The notes under the pieces were generated by a model that made no database searches, was not told the origin of the DNA, and saw only the letters and a program-made list of their open reading frames with translations. From Adiantum capillus-veneris (taxonomy: Eukaryota; Streptophyta; Polypodiopsida; Polypodiales; Pteridaceae): DNA of 64,000 bases. The translations under genes and the position numbers were made by a program. The stretch's first letter is position 1. The number at the start of each line of letters is the position of its first letter. The stretch lies in contig CM043969.1 of assembly GCA_014529385.2 (NCBI GenBank), forward strand, positions 20,180,946 to 20,244,945, read 5' to 3'. Below are positions 44,890 to 54,510 of the stretch, one piece after another.

Positions 44890-47484
44890 GTGGAATTGAT
44901 GAATTTGAGATCGGGCAGGAATCTCCGGAATAATCAACCAAAACAAGGGGAACCAGCAAGTGTCATATCAACCGAGGGAAGTGTAAACCAAATTTGGGTG
45001 CAACCATTAGAGCCGATCCTTGAAGGAAGTGTTTCTGATACTTCTTTGGAGAGATCTTACGAGATTTTCACCGAACACTTGGAACACTTGAACCTGAACA
45101 ACAGAGAAAATATGGAAGCAGGATCATCAAACCCTTCCGCCACCATGAAGCTATTGTTCATAAAATACCAGTACGACAATGAGCAAGGTGCCAAGATCTA
45201 CAAAGATGGAATGGACCGCTATTGTGTAAAGATAGAAGAAAGACCTAGTGAGTTCAAGGACTTAGTGCTTGTGAGCTATAGCGGAGATAGATATCTAGAT
45301 GACGAGGGTACCATGTACTTGGTAGTCCTAAACCCTAACATTGTGGACAAGTGGGGATTGATGGGCACCAAAGCCAAAATAGATGAAGAACTCGAGGAGA
45401 AAGCACCAATAATGAAATTCCCTAATGCGAGGTTAAGAAGAGAGAATGAAACTACAAGGATCAACACTGATAACATCTATGTGGTGCTATACAAATATAA
45501 TAATGGGGAGCAAGATCTCTATTATAGATGTGAAGAACCCTACACCGGAGAGTTGACAGACAAAAAAAGACTCTATGTCTTTACCTACACAGAGGGATCG
45601 GAAGTGAAAATTGCCGCTTACGATAAGTATGGCAGGCAATACTCAACAATGGGCAAGAAAGAATTAGAAGGATATACATACTTTGGGGGACCACTACATC
45701 AGTATTATGTTACTTCTAGCTCACATAGATCAGCACCAACAACTGGAGTGCAAAACTCAATGACAACAGGAGGACAAAGAACTCAGGTTGCTGACTCTTT
45801 CAGTCAACCTTGGGACTCGAAGCTCGGACCAATGGGATCATTACATTCCAGAGAGTCAATGGAGACGAATCGAGGTAGTGCAGTTCCAATCCCCACCTAT
45901 ACCACTCCAGGTCCAAGGTTTGAAGCGAAACCATCACATTTACCTCCCAGTAGTAGATTCAGGGCAGAGGAACCGACAAGGGTAACCCATGAAGTCCATG
46001 ATGCTAGAGAAAGCTTTAGCCGAGACACAGGAGCAATGAGATTGGTAGCAGATCATAGACGTATGAGACCATCTCAAGTAGCCAAGTGTGTGCCAAAGAA
46101 GTATGGTGGTTCAGGAGATCCGTATGCACATGTGTCACTCTTTAAGCAAGTCTTAAGAGCTGAGCAGATAACAGATTTCCATACACAATACGAGGGATTT
46201 GGTCTTACTCTAGAAGGTACTGCCTTGACATGGTTTCAACCAATGAACATAGGGGGATTCCATGACATTGACCATTTGCTAAGAGAGTTTGCTGAGGAAT
46301 TCTCAAAACGAGGGATTAAGCACAATACGGTCTCACAAATATATGCTTTTAAACAGAGAGAACACGAAAAAGTAAAGGAAGCTTCACTTAGCTTCAAACA
46401 ATACATTGAGAGATGTCCAGTACGTGAACGACCACAAGATGACAGACTATCTGTTCTCTTTATTGAGGGACTGAGGAACGACACTCTCAAGAAGGACTTG
46501 CACTTGAAAGCTTGTACAAGTTTCGGGCAAGTAACGAGAGAGGCATTGTACTTAGTGGATAACTGTACGGTTTATGGAGAGGTGTCAGCGGATACAGATT
46601 TTGCATCCAGTAGCTCCTCCTCCGTAGCGAGCGAGACTACCACTAAAAAGAATGTTCAAACAACAACCATGCCAAATGTAGAGCAAATGATAGAAGATGC
46701 TCTAAAAAGGATGGCACCATACCAAAAACCATTGCCAAAAACACTGAAATGGTGTGCTATTGAACAAAAATGGACAAATCATCCAACAGAGGAGTGTTAT
46801 TACAACAAAGGGTATGTAAGGGAGCGCCAGTATGCACCTCCTGCTCAATTAGCACCACCTCAGATACATCCAGTACCTCGATACCCAACGGGAAGTGTAC
46901 CAGGACCTATGGGGATAGAAAGACCGCAACCGATATTGGGACAACAACCACCTTTACCAGGAGCAAGACCAGTGGACATTAGATATGCACCAACCTTAGA
47001 GAATCAGGAAGAACAAGCCTTAGTGCCTGTTCAAGCCTATTATGAAGAATCTGGTGCACACATGTCTCCAACTATGTATTACCCACCAGAAGAACCCAAA
47101 CAACCAGAACCATGGGGCATGATTGGGAATGTTGGAATACCAACAATTACAAGTGCTTCTGATGAAGAGAGATACAATTTGGACGCAAGAACATTGATGT
47201 TCATAGCTCATGGAGGGTTAACAGGACAAAGACCATCCTATCCACAAAGGACGAATCAAATGGGACCAAGACCAGCACTAGGACCCTCTTACAAGTGTGG
47301 AGGTGACCATCTGATGAATGTTTGCCCACATACGGAAATCATTAGAATTAACGCTTATTGCACTGAGTGTGGGGTTACTCACTTCATTGAGGATTGTTCA
47401 AAGAATCCAAACAAAGTGCAAAAGACGACATTGAATATGCTAGAAACTATTCCTACCAGCAGTGGGTTGAAAATGAAACTCTGA
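44890..47484 (+). CDS. gag: Gag polyprotein of family A, with extended N-terminus
   Basis: 864 codons, far longer than the usual 300-500 of gypsy gag. Residues about 86-290 form an N-terminal extension with two related segments, LLFIKYQYDNEQGAKIY (from 86) and YVVLYKYNNGEQDLYY (from 196), probably beta-rich. Residues about 400-560 are the retrotransposon gag core: KYGGSGDPYAHVSLFKQ, TALTWFQPM, LLREFAEEFSKR, SFKQYIERC and FIEGL. A Pro/Gln-rich linker follows. Two zinc knuckles lie near 803-840: the second is perfect (CTECGVTHFIEDC); the first, SYKCGGDHLMNVC, has Ser where the first Cys belongs. Gag would form the particle and bind RNA. The frame ends overlapping pol by 91 bases; pol is in the -1 frame, so -1 frameshifting is possible, but no canonical slippery heptamer is evident. 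Confidence 0.92.
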   Translation: MELMNLRSGRNLRNNQPKQGEPASVISTEGSVNQIWVQPLEPILEGSVSDTSLERSYEIFTEHLEHLNLNNRENMEAGSSNPSATMKLLFIKYQYDNEQGAKIYKDGMDRYCVKIEERPSEFKDLVLVSYSGDRYLDDEGTMYLVVLNPNIVDKWGLMGTKAKIDEELEEKAPIMKFPNARLRRENETTRINTDNIYVVLYKYNNGEQDLYYRCEEPYTGELTDKKRLYVFTYTEGSEVKIAAYDKYGRQYSTMGKKELEGYTYFGGPLHQYYVTSSSHRSAPTTGVQNSMTTGGQRTQVADSFSQPWDSKLGPMGSLHSRESMETNRGSAVPIPTYTTPGPRFEAKPSHLPPSSRFRAEEPTRVTHEVHDARESFSRDTGAMRLVADHRRMRPSQVAKCVPKKYGGSGDPYAHVSLFKQVLRAEQITDFHTQYEGFGLTLEGTALTWFQPMNIGGFHDIDHLLREFAEEFSKRGIKHNTVSQIYAFKQREHEKVKEASLSFKQYIERCPVRERPQDDRLSVLFIEGLRNDTLKKDLHLKACTSFGQVTREALYLVDNCTVYGEVSADTDFASSSSSSVASETTTKKNVQTTTMPNVEQMIEDALKRMAPYQKPLPKTLKWCAIEQKWTNHPTEECYYNKGYVRERQYAPPAQLAPPQIHPVPRYPTGSVPGPMGIERPQPILGQQPPLPGARPVDIRYAPTLENQEEQALVPVQAYYEESGAHMSPTMYYPPEEPKQPEPWGMIGNVGIPTITSASDEERYNLDARTLMFIAHGGLTGQRPSYPQRTNQMGPRPALGPSYKCGGDHLMNVCPHTEIIRINAYCTECGVTHFIEDCSKNPNKVQKTTLNMLETIPTSSGLKMKL

Positions 47485-50400
47485 TACCAACGCAAGTTGT
47501 TACTAGAGCTCAAGCTAAGAAAACCACTAGAGAACCTGAGAATGGAAAGTTAGCGACTGAAGTGGTTAGTCAAGGACCGCGGAGTCAGAAAAACACATGG
47601 AAAGCTAGAAAAGCACGCATGAAGTTGAGAAAAGAACGTGAAGACGCTATTCTAGCTGAGGAACTAAAGCAAACTAAAGCTAGATTAGAAAAACTTGAGA
47701 GTCAAAACGGGAAACGAGAGATGAGCCCGGAAAGAACGAAACAAAAGAGTATCAAAGAAACAACGAGCTTAAGCTCAGGGGGATCAGTGCTAGTCGACAA
47801 AGTACACGAACCATTGGACGCACTGATGAGAGCTTACGAAGCTAGGTTAAAGAACAACCAAACACAAGAACAGAGGTGGATGACATACCCAAACGCGGAA
47901 TTGGAAAAGCAGAGACTTGAAATGTGCCAGAGAATGATCGAGACTGCACAAGCCTTATTAGAACCACCAAAAGAAACAATGAATTGTGGAAAGGAAAACC
48001 CAATTCAGCAAGAGACTATCGTTTCACGGGTAGCTGAAAAGACTCCCAGTGCACAAAAGCCTGAAAATACACACAAGGATGACCGCATAGTGTTGAACAC
48101 AACCGATCAGGAGATAGAGAGTTTTCATCCAGTCATACAGAGGTCTTACGGAAGAGATGAGGATTACAATGAATTTTGGAAACAAGTGAGAGAGGCAAAC
48201 TTTGCAAACGAGCTAAGTTGCCAAGCTAATCAGACAAATTGGGAAAAGGACATCAGGAATCCTCCCATAGTGGAATTTGAGGCAGGATCTCAAGTGGACT
48301 TGGATCTGCAATCTTACTGGGGAGATGGGGGCTCTGTTAGAACAATGGAGAGAAAACCTCATTCACTGAAAACCTTACCTTCATACTTAGGAGAGTATGA
48401 AGCAAAATCCGAGATTAGAGCACTTCCCTCACGAAAAATCTCATCAGAAAAAGTCATGGACTCGCAAGGATTGATAGAGATTTTGTCAACACCAGTGACA
48501 TGCACTATCACTTTAGCAGAGCTTTTGAGGCTAAGACCACATATGTGGACCACTGTAGGAAAATTCTTGGAGAAATTCGGGATAAAAGATCCAACATCGA
48601 GATTGCAAGAGAGCATAGAGGAGCTGAGCAAGCCACAAAAGAACGCTAAGCCTGTACCCTTAAACAAGGTCGGAGAGTATTGCGAAGGTGAAGAGGGGAA
48701 TACAACCTTACCAGTTGAATTCCAAGGAGTGAAGACGATGGCAATACTAGACAGCGGAGCAAGGGTAGCCATTGCTACAAAAGAAATCTGGAAAAAATGG
48801 GGGAAACCAGCAATAAGGAAGACTAGGTTGAAACTCCAATTAGCAGATGGACACATGGAGAAACCTATGGGGTTATTAGAGAAAGTTGTAGTGACTTCTT
48901 GCGGCATTGAATACGAACATACTTTTGCTATTGTTGATTTTGGCAAGGAGAATAACTATGATATCATATTGGGAAGACCATTCATGAGGCAGTTGAAAAT
49001 GGTCCAAGATTGGGGCTACGATCACATATACTTGAGAAATATGGAAACCACTACACGTGTAAACCTGAAAGACCATAGCTACAAAGATGTGAACCGAACA
49101 CCGGTAGAGGAGTTTGATTCAGCTACTTTGGCGGGATCCGAATTTCCAGCTTGGTTAGGTAAACCCAAGGAGTTATGGATGTGTGGAGCTTCGAAATGTG
49201 GAAGTCTGAAACGAGAAGAATGTGTTTTAGAAAGGGCTATCGAAGACAAAACTTATGTAGGAGAACCCATTCCAGAGGACACGTTTGAACCATTAGAATG
49301 GACACACATTCTAGCAACCCTAGATGTTTGTGCAATTCCGGATGGTCCCACAATGAAATTTTGCGACAAGGACGGGTACGACGTGGTTCCGTATTTCATG
49401 TTGAGAACTGTACTCGAAAAAGAAACTGAAAAGAACGATACACTGGAAAAGGAAGATGAAGAAGAGGTGTTTCACAACATTCCCAATCATCCAGAGTGGG
49501 GAAATGAAGCAGACAACGAGTCAACGGACAATTCAAGCGGAAACGAAGAAACTATAATGAATGTCCGATTTTATGATTTTCCGAACCAAACTAAACAACG
49601 CCAGAAACACTATAGAGCAAAGAAAAAAACAAAAGGGGTTAGAACCAATCCGATGCCTAGAATAAGAGGAAAAAATCAATTCCTAATGCTAGTAAAGGCT
49701 GAAGATTGTGTTAAGGATAAGATTTCTGGAAGAATGAGAGGCAGTGATCAAAAGAGCTTACGAAAAGACAAAAGAGGCTCAAGAAATCACGTTCAAAAGA
49801 ATGGAACGAAAACTGAAACAGAAAAATCAGAAAAGAACAAGCGCAACAGAGAATACACGGAGTCCAAGTTAGAACGTAGAAACAAGTACAGAGAGCTCAA
49901 GAAAACTCTGAAGGACGTTTGGACGACAGAAATTGAGAGTGGAGAGGACGAAAACGTCAAAATCAAGGAAAACATGGATGTTCCCTCTCACTATAGGAAA
50001 TTCACAATAGAGGATAGGAAGGTGATATTAACCCCACCTATTCGAGAGAGGAAGGAGAACGAATCTTATGACAGACCGGAGGATGCAAAAAAAGTTGAAT
50101 TAGCAGCTCCAGGTGAGCCACCTAGACCGGTCTACATAGCCACAGATTTGTCTCCAGGCGAGGAAGAGAGACTTTTGAGTCTTCTCAGAGAGTATAGGGA
50201 TGTGTTTGCATGGTCTTATAAGGACTTAAAGGGAATTGACCCATCGATATGCCAACACTCAATCCCACTGAAACAAGACGCAAAGCCTAGCAGACAGAGA
50301 CCATACACATATAATGATACTTTTGCTAAGCGAATCAAGGAAGAGATAGATAAGCTAATGGAAGCTGAATTCATATACGAGATTGAACACACCGATTGGG

Positions 50401-52790
50401 TATCTCCGATTGTGGTAGTACCTAAGAAGAACGGAAAACTCCGAGTGTGTGTCAACTTAAAGAAAGTGAATGCTGCAACAATCAGGGATAATTATTCCCT
50501 GCCAATAACTGATCATGTTCTAGAGCGTGTATCAGGGAAAACAGCATACTCCTTTCTTGATGGTTTTTCAGGATATAACCAACTAGCCATAGCACCAGAA
50601 GATCAACATAAAACAGCTTTTGCAATGGAGTGGGGAATTTATGCTTATCGAGTTATGCCTTTTGGTCTAACCAATGCTCCCGCAACCTTCCAGAGGCTGA
50701 TGACGCATGCTTTCAAAGCATACTTAAGGCTGTTTCTAGAAATCTACATGGATGACTTATGTGTACATTCTCTACTGAGAGATGAGCATCTAGAACACCT
50801 AAGAAAAGTATTTGAGAAATGTAGGACATATCGCATTTGTCTCAATCCTGAGAAATGTGTGTTTATGGTCCGACAGGGCAGAATTCTGGGACATATTGTC
50901 TCACAAAATGGAATATCCACGGATTTAGAGAAGATAAAAGTTATAGTGGATATGCCTAGACCAACCAATGCGAAACAAGTACAGAGCTTTATGGGACATT
51001 GTGGATATTATAGACGATTCATTTACATGTACGCTATAATAGGCCAACCACTTTACAGGCTAATAGTGAACTTTGAATGGACAGAGGAGTGTGAGGAATC
51101 GTTCAAGAAATTGAAAGAGGCACTCATTACTGCTCCAGTCTTGAAATCACCAGATTGGGAGAAGATATTCCATGTGCATATAGATGCTTCGGCATATGCA
51201 ATAGGATGTATTCTGGCTCAGCCAGAAGAAGGAAACATGGATTTTCCTATCTGTTACGCCAGTCGACAGCTCAACAATGCAGAGAAGAATTACACCACAA
51301 CAGAGCGAGAAGGATTAGGAATGATCTATGCTGTGAAGAAATTTCGGCATTATCTTCTAGCCAACAAGTTTGTGTTTTTTACGGATCACCAAGCCTTGCT
51401 CTACCTAGTGAATAAACCATGCAATACCGGGAGAATAGTGAGATGGTTCATTATCTTATTGGAATTCGACTTCACGGTAGTAGTAAAGAAAGGAAAAACA
51501 CATCTTAGAGCTGATCATCTTTCGCGATTGACGAATGGAGAAGACCCTATAGGAGTAGATGACGACATGCCAGACGCGTACTTGTTCAACATAGAAATGA
51601 TACCGAGGTGGTCTCAAAATGTCGTTAACCTATTAACCTATGGAGGAGAGTTCGATAGAAGAGAATACAACCTGAAACATATTGCTATTCAGCAATCCAA
51701 GAATCTTCAATTGGTTGCAGGAAGGTTGTATCAATTGGGAAATGATCATGTTTTACGACTATGCATCAATCCTGAGGAATATAGTATATATCTGCGCGAA
51801 GCACATGTTCAGGAATGTGCATTTCATTGTTCAAGAAGGAACACATATAGGAATTTGTTACAATTGGGAGTCTATTGGCCAGGAATGAAAAAAAGCGTAC
51901 ATGAATATGTCACTGTATGTATTGTATGTTCATCAAAACCGCCAGCCGAGTATTCGACATTATATCAGATAATGATAGCTCCAAAATGGAGTCAGTATAT
52001 TGTTGAATATCTCACAAATAGAAATTTCCCAGAAGGAACGTCAAAAGCTCGTCAGAAATCTGTAGAGACAGAAGCTAGAGATTACGCTTTAATAGGAGAT
52101 CAACTCTATAAGAGAGGTAAAGACAACCAGCTTAGGATTTGCGCATCAGAGTCTGAGTATGTGATAATCCTGGAGCAAGCTCATGGAGGAGTAGGTGGAG
52201 GCCATTTCTCACGTGATAAGACAGCAAAACTTGTCTTAGCCACAGGAATATGGTGGCCAACATTACATATGGACGCTGAGGAATACGTTAAACGGTGTGA
52301 TGACTGTCAGCGGACCAAAGTACCACTTAAAAGAGATGATATGCCGCTTAGACCAATGATGGGGGCAAGAGCTTTTGCAAAATGGGGGATTGATTATGTC
52401 GGACCGATTTCACCTCCTGCATATAAGACTCATGCACAATACATCATTGTGGCTACAGACTATCTAACAAAGTGGGTCGAAGCAAAGGCAACTCAAAAAG
52501 CAGATGCCAGGACCACGGCACAATTTCTATATGAATACGTCTTTGTACGATATGGATTGCCAATAGAAATTGTGAGTGATCGAGGCACACATTTCATAAA
52601 TGAAGTGATAGAGATCCTTCTAGATGAATTCATGGTAATCCATAGGAAATCAGCCCCGTATCATCCACAAGCAAACGGACAAGCTGAAGCAACAAACAAA
52701 ACCATATGCACGGTCCTTACGAAGATTGTATCTGAGTCGAGAACTGATGGGACCAGAAGTTGCATTCAACATTATGGGCATATAGGGTAG
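47394..52790 (+). CDS. pol: Pol polyprotein: protease, RT, RNase H, duplicated integrase zinc domain, integrase core; frameshifted at the end
   Basis: 1798 codons, numbered from a TTG; the true entry is probably by frameshift from gag. Residues about 60-420 are charged and unassigned. Retropepsin: ILDSGARVAI (DSG 453-455) and IILGRPFM. RT: SPIVVVPKKNGKLRVCVN, FLDGFSGYNQ (Asp1056) and YMDD (1118-1121). RNase H: HVHIDASAYAIG (Asp1264) and FFTDHQALLYL. Then come two H2C2 modules, His1471/His1478/Cys1509/Cys1512 and His1597/His1604/Cys1635/Cys1638, exactly 126 residues apart. The integrase core has Asp1667, Asp1729 and Glu1765 (D,D35E). The frame shifts near 52740, so the integrase C-terminus continues in the next ORF. 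Catalytic residues otherwise look intact. Confidence 0.93.
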   Translation: MFKESKQSAKDDIEYARNYSYQQWVENETLIPTQVVTRAQAKKTTREPENGKLATEVVSQGPRSQKNTWKARKARMKLRKEREDAILAEELKQTKARLEKLESQNGKREMSPERTKQKSIKETTSLSSGGSVLVDKVHEPLDALMRAYEARLKNNQTQEQRWMTYPNAELEKQRLEMCQRMIETAQALLEPPKETMNCGKENPIQQETIVSRVAEKTPSAQKPENTHKDDRIVLNTTDQEIESFHPVIQRSYGRDEDYNEFWKQVREANFANELSCQANQTNWEKDIRNPPIVEFEAGSQVDLDLQSYWGDGGSVRTMERKPHSLKTLPSYLGEYEAKSEIRALPSRKISSEKVMDSQGLIEILSTPVTCTITLAELLRLRPHMWTTVGKFLEKFGIKDPTSRLQESIEELSKPQKNAKPVPLNKVGEYCEGEEGNTTLPVEFQGVKTMAILDSGARVAIATKEIWKKWGKPAIRKTRLKLQLADGHMEKPMGLLEKVVVTSCGIEYEHTFAIVDFGKENNYDIILGRPFMRQLKMVQDWGYDHIYLRNMETTTRVNLKDHSYKDVNRTPVEEFDSATLAGSEFPAWLGKPKELWMCGASKCGSLKREECVLERAIEDKTYVGEPIPEDTFEPLEWTHILATLDVCAIPDGPTMKFCDKDGYDVVPYFMLRTVLEKETEKNDTLEKEDEEEVFHNIPNHPEWGNEADNESTDNSSGNEETIMNVRFYDFPNQTKQRQKHYRAKKKTKGVRTNPMPRIRGKNQFLMLVKAEDCVKDKISGRMRGSDQKSLRKDKRGSRNHVQKNGTKTETEKSEKNKRNREYTESKLERRNKYRELKKTLKDVWTTEIESGEDENVKIKENMDVPSHYRKFTIEDRKVILTPPIRERKENESYDRPEDAKKVELAAPGEPPRPVYIATDLSPGEEERLLSLLREYRDVFAWSYKDLKGIDPSICQHSIPLKQDAKPSRQRPYTYNDTFAKRIKEEIDKLMEAEFIYEIEHTDWVSPIVVVPKKNGKLRVCVNLKKVNAATIRDNYSLPITDHVLERVSGKTAYSFLDGFSGYNQLAIAPEDQHKTAFAMEWGIYAYRVMPFGLTNAPATFQRLMTHAFKAYLRLFLEIYMDDLCVHSLLRDEHLEHLRKVFEKCRTYRICLNPEKCVFMVRQGRILGHIVSQNGISTDLEKIKVIVDMPRPTNAKQVQSFMGHCGYYRRFIYMYAIIGQPLYRLIVNFEWTEECEESFKKLKEALITAPVLKSPDWEKIFHVHIDASAYAIGCILAQPEEGNMDFPICYASRQLNNAEKNYTTTEREGLGMIYAVKKFRHYLLANKFVFFTDHQALLYLVNKPCNTGRIVRWFIILLEFDFTVVVKKGKTHLRADHLSRLTNGEDPIGVDDDMPDAYLFNIEMIPRWSQNVVNLLTYGGEFDRREYNLKHIAIQQSKNLQLVAGRLYQLGNDHVLRLCINPEEYSIYLREAHVQECAFHCSRRNTYRNLLQLGVYWPGMKKSVHEYVTVCIVCSSKPPAEYSTLYQIMIAPKWSQYIVEYLTNRNFPEGTSKARQKSVETEARDYALIGDQLYKRGKDNQLRICASESEYVIILEQAHGGVGGGHFSRDKTAKLVLATGIWWPTLHMDAEEYVKRCDDCQRTKVPLKRDDMPLRPMMGARAFAKWGIDYVGPISPPAYKTHAQYIIVATDYLTKWVEAKATQKADARTTAQFLYEYVFVRYGLPIEIVSDRGTHFINEVIEILLDEFMVIHRKSAPYHPQANGQAEATNKTICTVLTKIVSESRTDGTRSCIQHYGHIG

Positions 52791-54271
52791 CATATAAAAC
52801 ATCAATAGGAACGACCCCATATAACATGGTTTTTGGGCTAAATGCTATCTTACCAATAGAATTCTTGATTTCAACCTTAAGGGTGGCTAAGGATCTAGAG
52901 TGGACAGGGCACGAGCTCTCTGATAGAATAGATGACCTCGAAAAGCTAGATGAGCTTCGCCTAAAAGCAGTAGCTTCCATCTACGCTCAAAAAAGGCGAC
53001 AAAAGGAATTTTTTGATAAGCATGTGCGGACTAAAGAGTTTAAAGTTGGGGACTATGTCCTAGTTTACACTCTGAAACAGCATGCTAAGAAGCTTAAAAA
53101 GCGAGGGATGGGACCTCTGGTGATTAAAGATCTATCACCAAGTGGAGCCGTCAAGCTTGCTACATTAGACGGAGAAGAAATGCCCAATTGGATTAGTGGA
53201 TGCAGAGTGAAAAAGTATCTGTTGCCGCTAACACAAGACATGCTTCTCAAAATACATCAAGAAAAGCTGCGTGTCCAGAAAAAGAAAAAGATTGAGGAGG
53301 AAGCGCAAGCCGAGGCGAAGGAAAGAATGGAGAAAAGAAGACTACTGCGTCAGAAACAGCGCAATGAAGGAGCAATACGAATAAACGCAGTCAGTATAAC
53401 AGAAATGGATAATGACAAAGAAGAACCCATCATTGAATGCAAAGTAGGAACCAACCAAATCAAAGCCAGAGCACTATTGGATTCAAGAGCTCAAGCTAAC
53501 CTACTTTCACTCAGTTTGTATAGACAATTGATAAATGACACTAAACTACAAATTGCCAAGCAAGAGTTAAAGAGTTACTCTGAGAATTCAATCAAAACTG
53601 TCGGATGCACAATTTTACATATACAGATTAACCATTATGTGTATCCTCATATGTTTTACGTGGTTGAAGACCAAGCTACACAACATCCATTATTGCTAGG
53701 ACAACCATGGCAGAAGCAATACAATGCAATGATTGACTGGAGTTCTAAATCAGTGCTTATCAAATACGAAGGTGAAAGTCAATCAGTTAAGTTCACCAAA
53801 GGATCAGAGACAACTCCAAAGAAAGAATCCAAGAACAAAGGTAAACAACAACCAGAGAAAAAGAAGAAGCAATGGCAACCAAAAGTTTCTATACAACCGG
53901 ATTACTCTTCGACGAGGAATTCTCAACAGTGGATAAGGAAGACAAGCAATAATATAACAGATCAACCTTGGAAAAAAACGGAGTCAAAGTTGGTATGGAG
54001 ACCAAAAAAGGCTGTGCCAGAGAACACAAAGGTGGAAAACAGAGTCTTCAATACCAGACAACAGAGTGATTCCAGACAATCAAGGACAGTGAAACAGATC
54101 TGGATTCCAAAGAAGTTCATGACTACACAAAGCTATAGCAAGCAAATTTGGATCCCAAAGATTTGTAAACAGGAACTCCCTTCAATACAATCAACGGAAA
54201 CTCCTAGGTATTTCAAGGCGAGGAAATCAACACACGGAACAAAGCAGGTTTGGGTCGCAAAGAGTTTGTGA
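52760..54271 (+). CDS. pol: Integrase C-terminus, second retropepsin-like domain and Trp-motif tail
   Basis: 503 codons in the frame that continues pol after its frameshift. Residues 1-154: integrase end (LWAYRVAYKTSIGTTPYNMVFG...FKVGDYVLVY...GMGPLVIKDLSPSGAVKLA), no chromodomain. Residues 155-205: basic coiled stretch. Residues about 222-340: retropepsin-like fold signature, ECKVGTNQIKARALLDSRAQANLLS, then MFYVVEDQATQHPLLLGQPW and NAMIDW. The active-site triplet is DSR at 241-243 (GAT TCA AGA) instead of DSG, one base from GGA. Residues 360-503: Lys/Gln-rich with repeated KQ(I/V)W(I/V)xK motifs. A TGA at 54269-54271 ends it; the same frame continues with KQIWIVKK to 54508, so the original end was probably there. 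The second protease may be inactive or a binding domain. Confidence 0.8.
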   Translation: MHSTLWAYRVAYKTSIGTTPYNMVFGLNAILPIEFLISTLRVAKDLEWTGHELSDRIDDLEKLDELRLKAVASIYAQKRRQKEFFDKHVRTKEFKVGDYVLVYTLKQHAKKLKKRGMGPLVIKDLSPSGAVKLATLDGEEMPNWISGCRVKKYLLPLTQDMLLKIHQEKLRVQKKKKIEEEAQAEAKERMEKRRLLRQKQRNEGAIRINAVSITEMDNDKEEPIIECKVGTNQIKARALLDSRAQANLLSLSLYRQLINDTKLQIAKQELKSYSENSIKTVGCTILHIQINHYVYPHMFYVVEDQATQHPLLLGQPWQKQYNAMIDWSSKSVLIKYEGESQSVKFTKGSETTPKKESKNKGKQQPEKKKKQWQPKVSIQPDYSSTRNSQQWIRKTSNNITDQPWKKTESKLVWRPKKAVPENTKVENRVFNTRQQSDSRQSRTVKQIWIPKKFMTTQSYSKQIWIPKICKQELPSIQSTETPRYFKARKSTHGTKQVWVAKSL

Positions 54272-54510
54272 CAAGCACAAGCAAAGCGGAAGCAGATTTG
54301 GATTGTGAAAAAAGACAACAAGGTAACGAAGAATCCATCTACTGATTCTACTACCGAAGTGCCAGAACCAACCCAAAACCCGACCACCAATCCTTCAATC
54401 AAACAAAGAGCAGCTTTATTGGAAAGACTGTTGTATCATCGCTCTACAATTGCATTGGGAACTTATGACCAAAACAACTACACTGCTTCACCCACAGACA
54501 CTTCATAGTC
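54272..54510 (+). pseudogene. read-through tail of the pol C-terminal ORF
   Basis: Same frame as the preceding ORF, beginning with another KQIWIVKK motif and ending in TAG at 54506-54508. Separated from it only by one TGA, which fits a CGA-to-TGA change. Confidence 0.6.

Noticed and set aside
47394-47484. Canonical -1 slippery heptamer in the gag-pol overlap
   Set aside because: A-rich runs occur (for example TTGAAAATG), but none fits X XXY YYZ in the gag frame.
48359-48946. 195-codon minus-strand open frame inside pol
   Set aside because: Antisense shadow of the protease region of pol.
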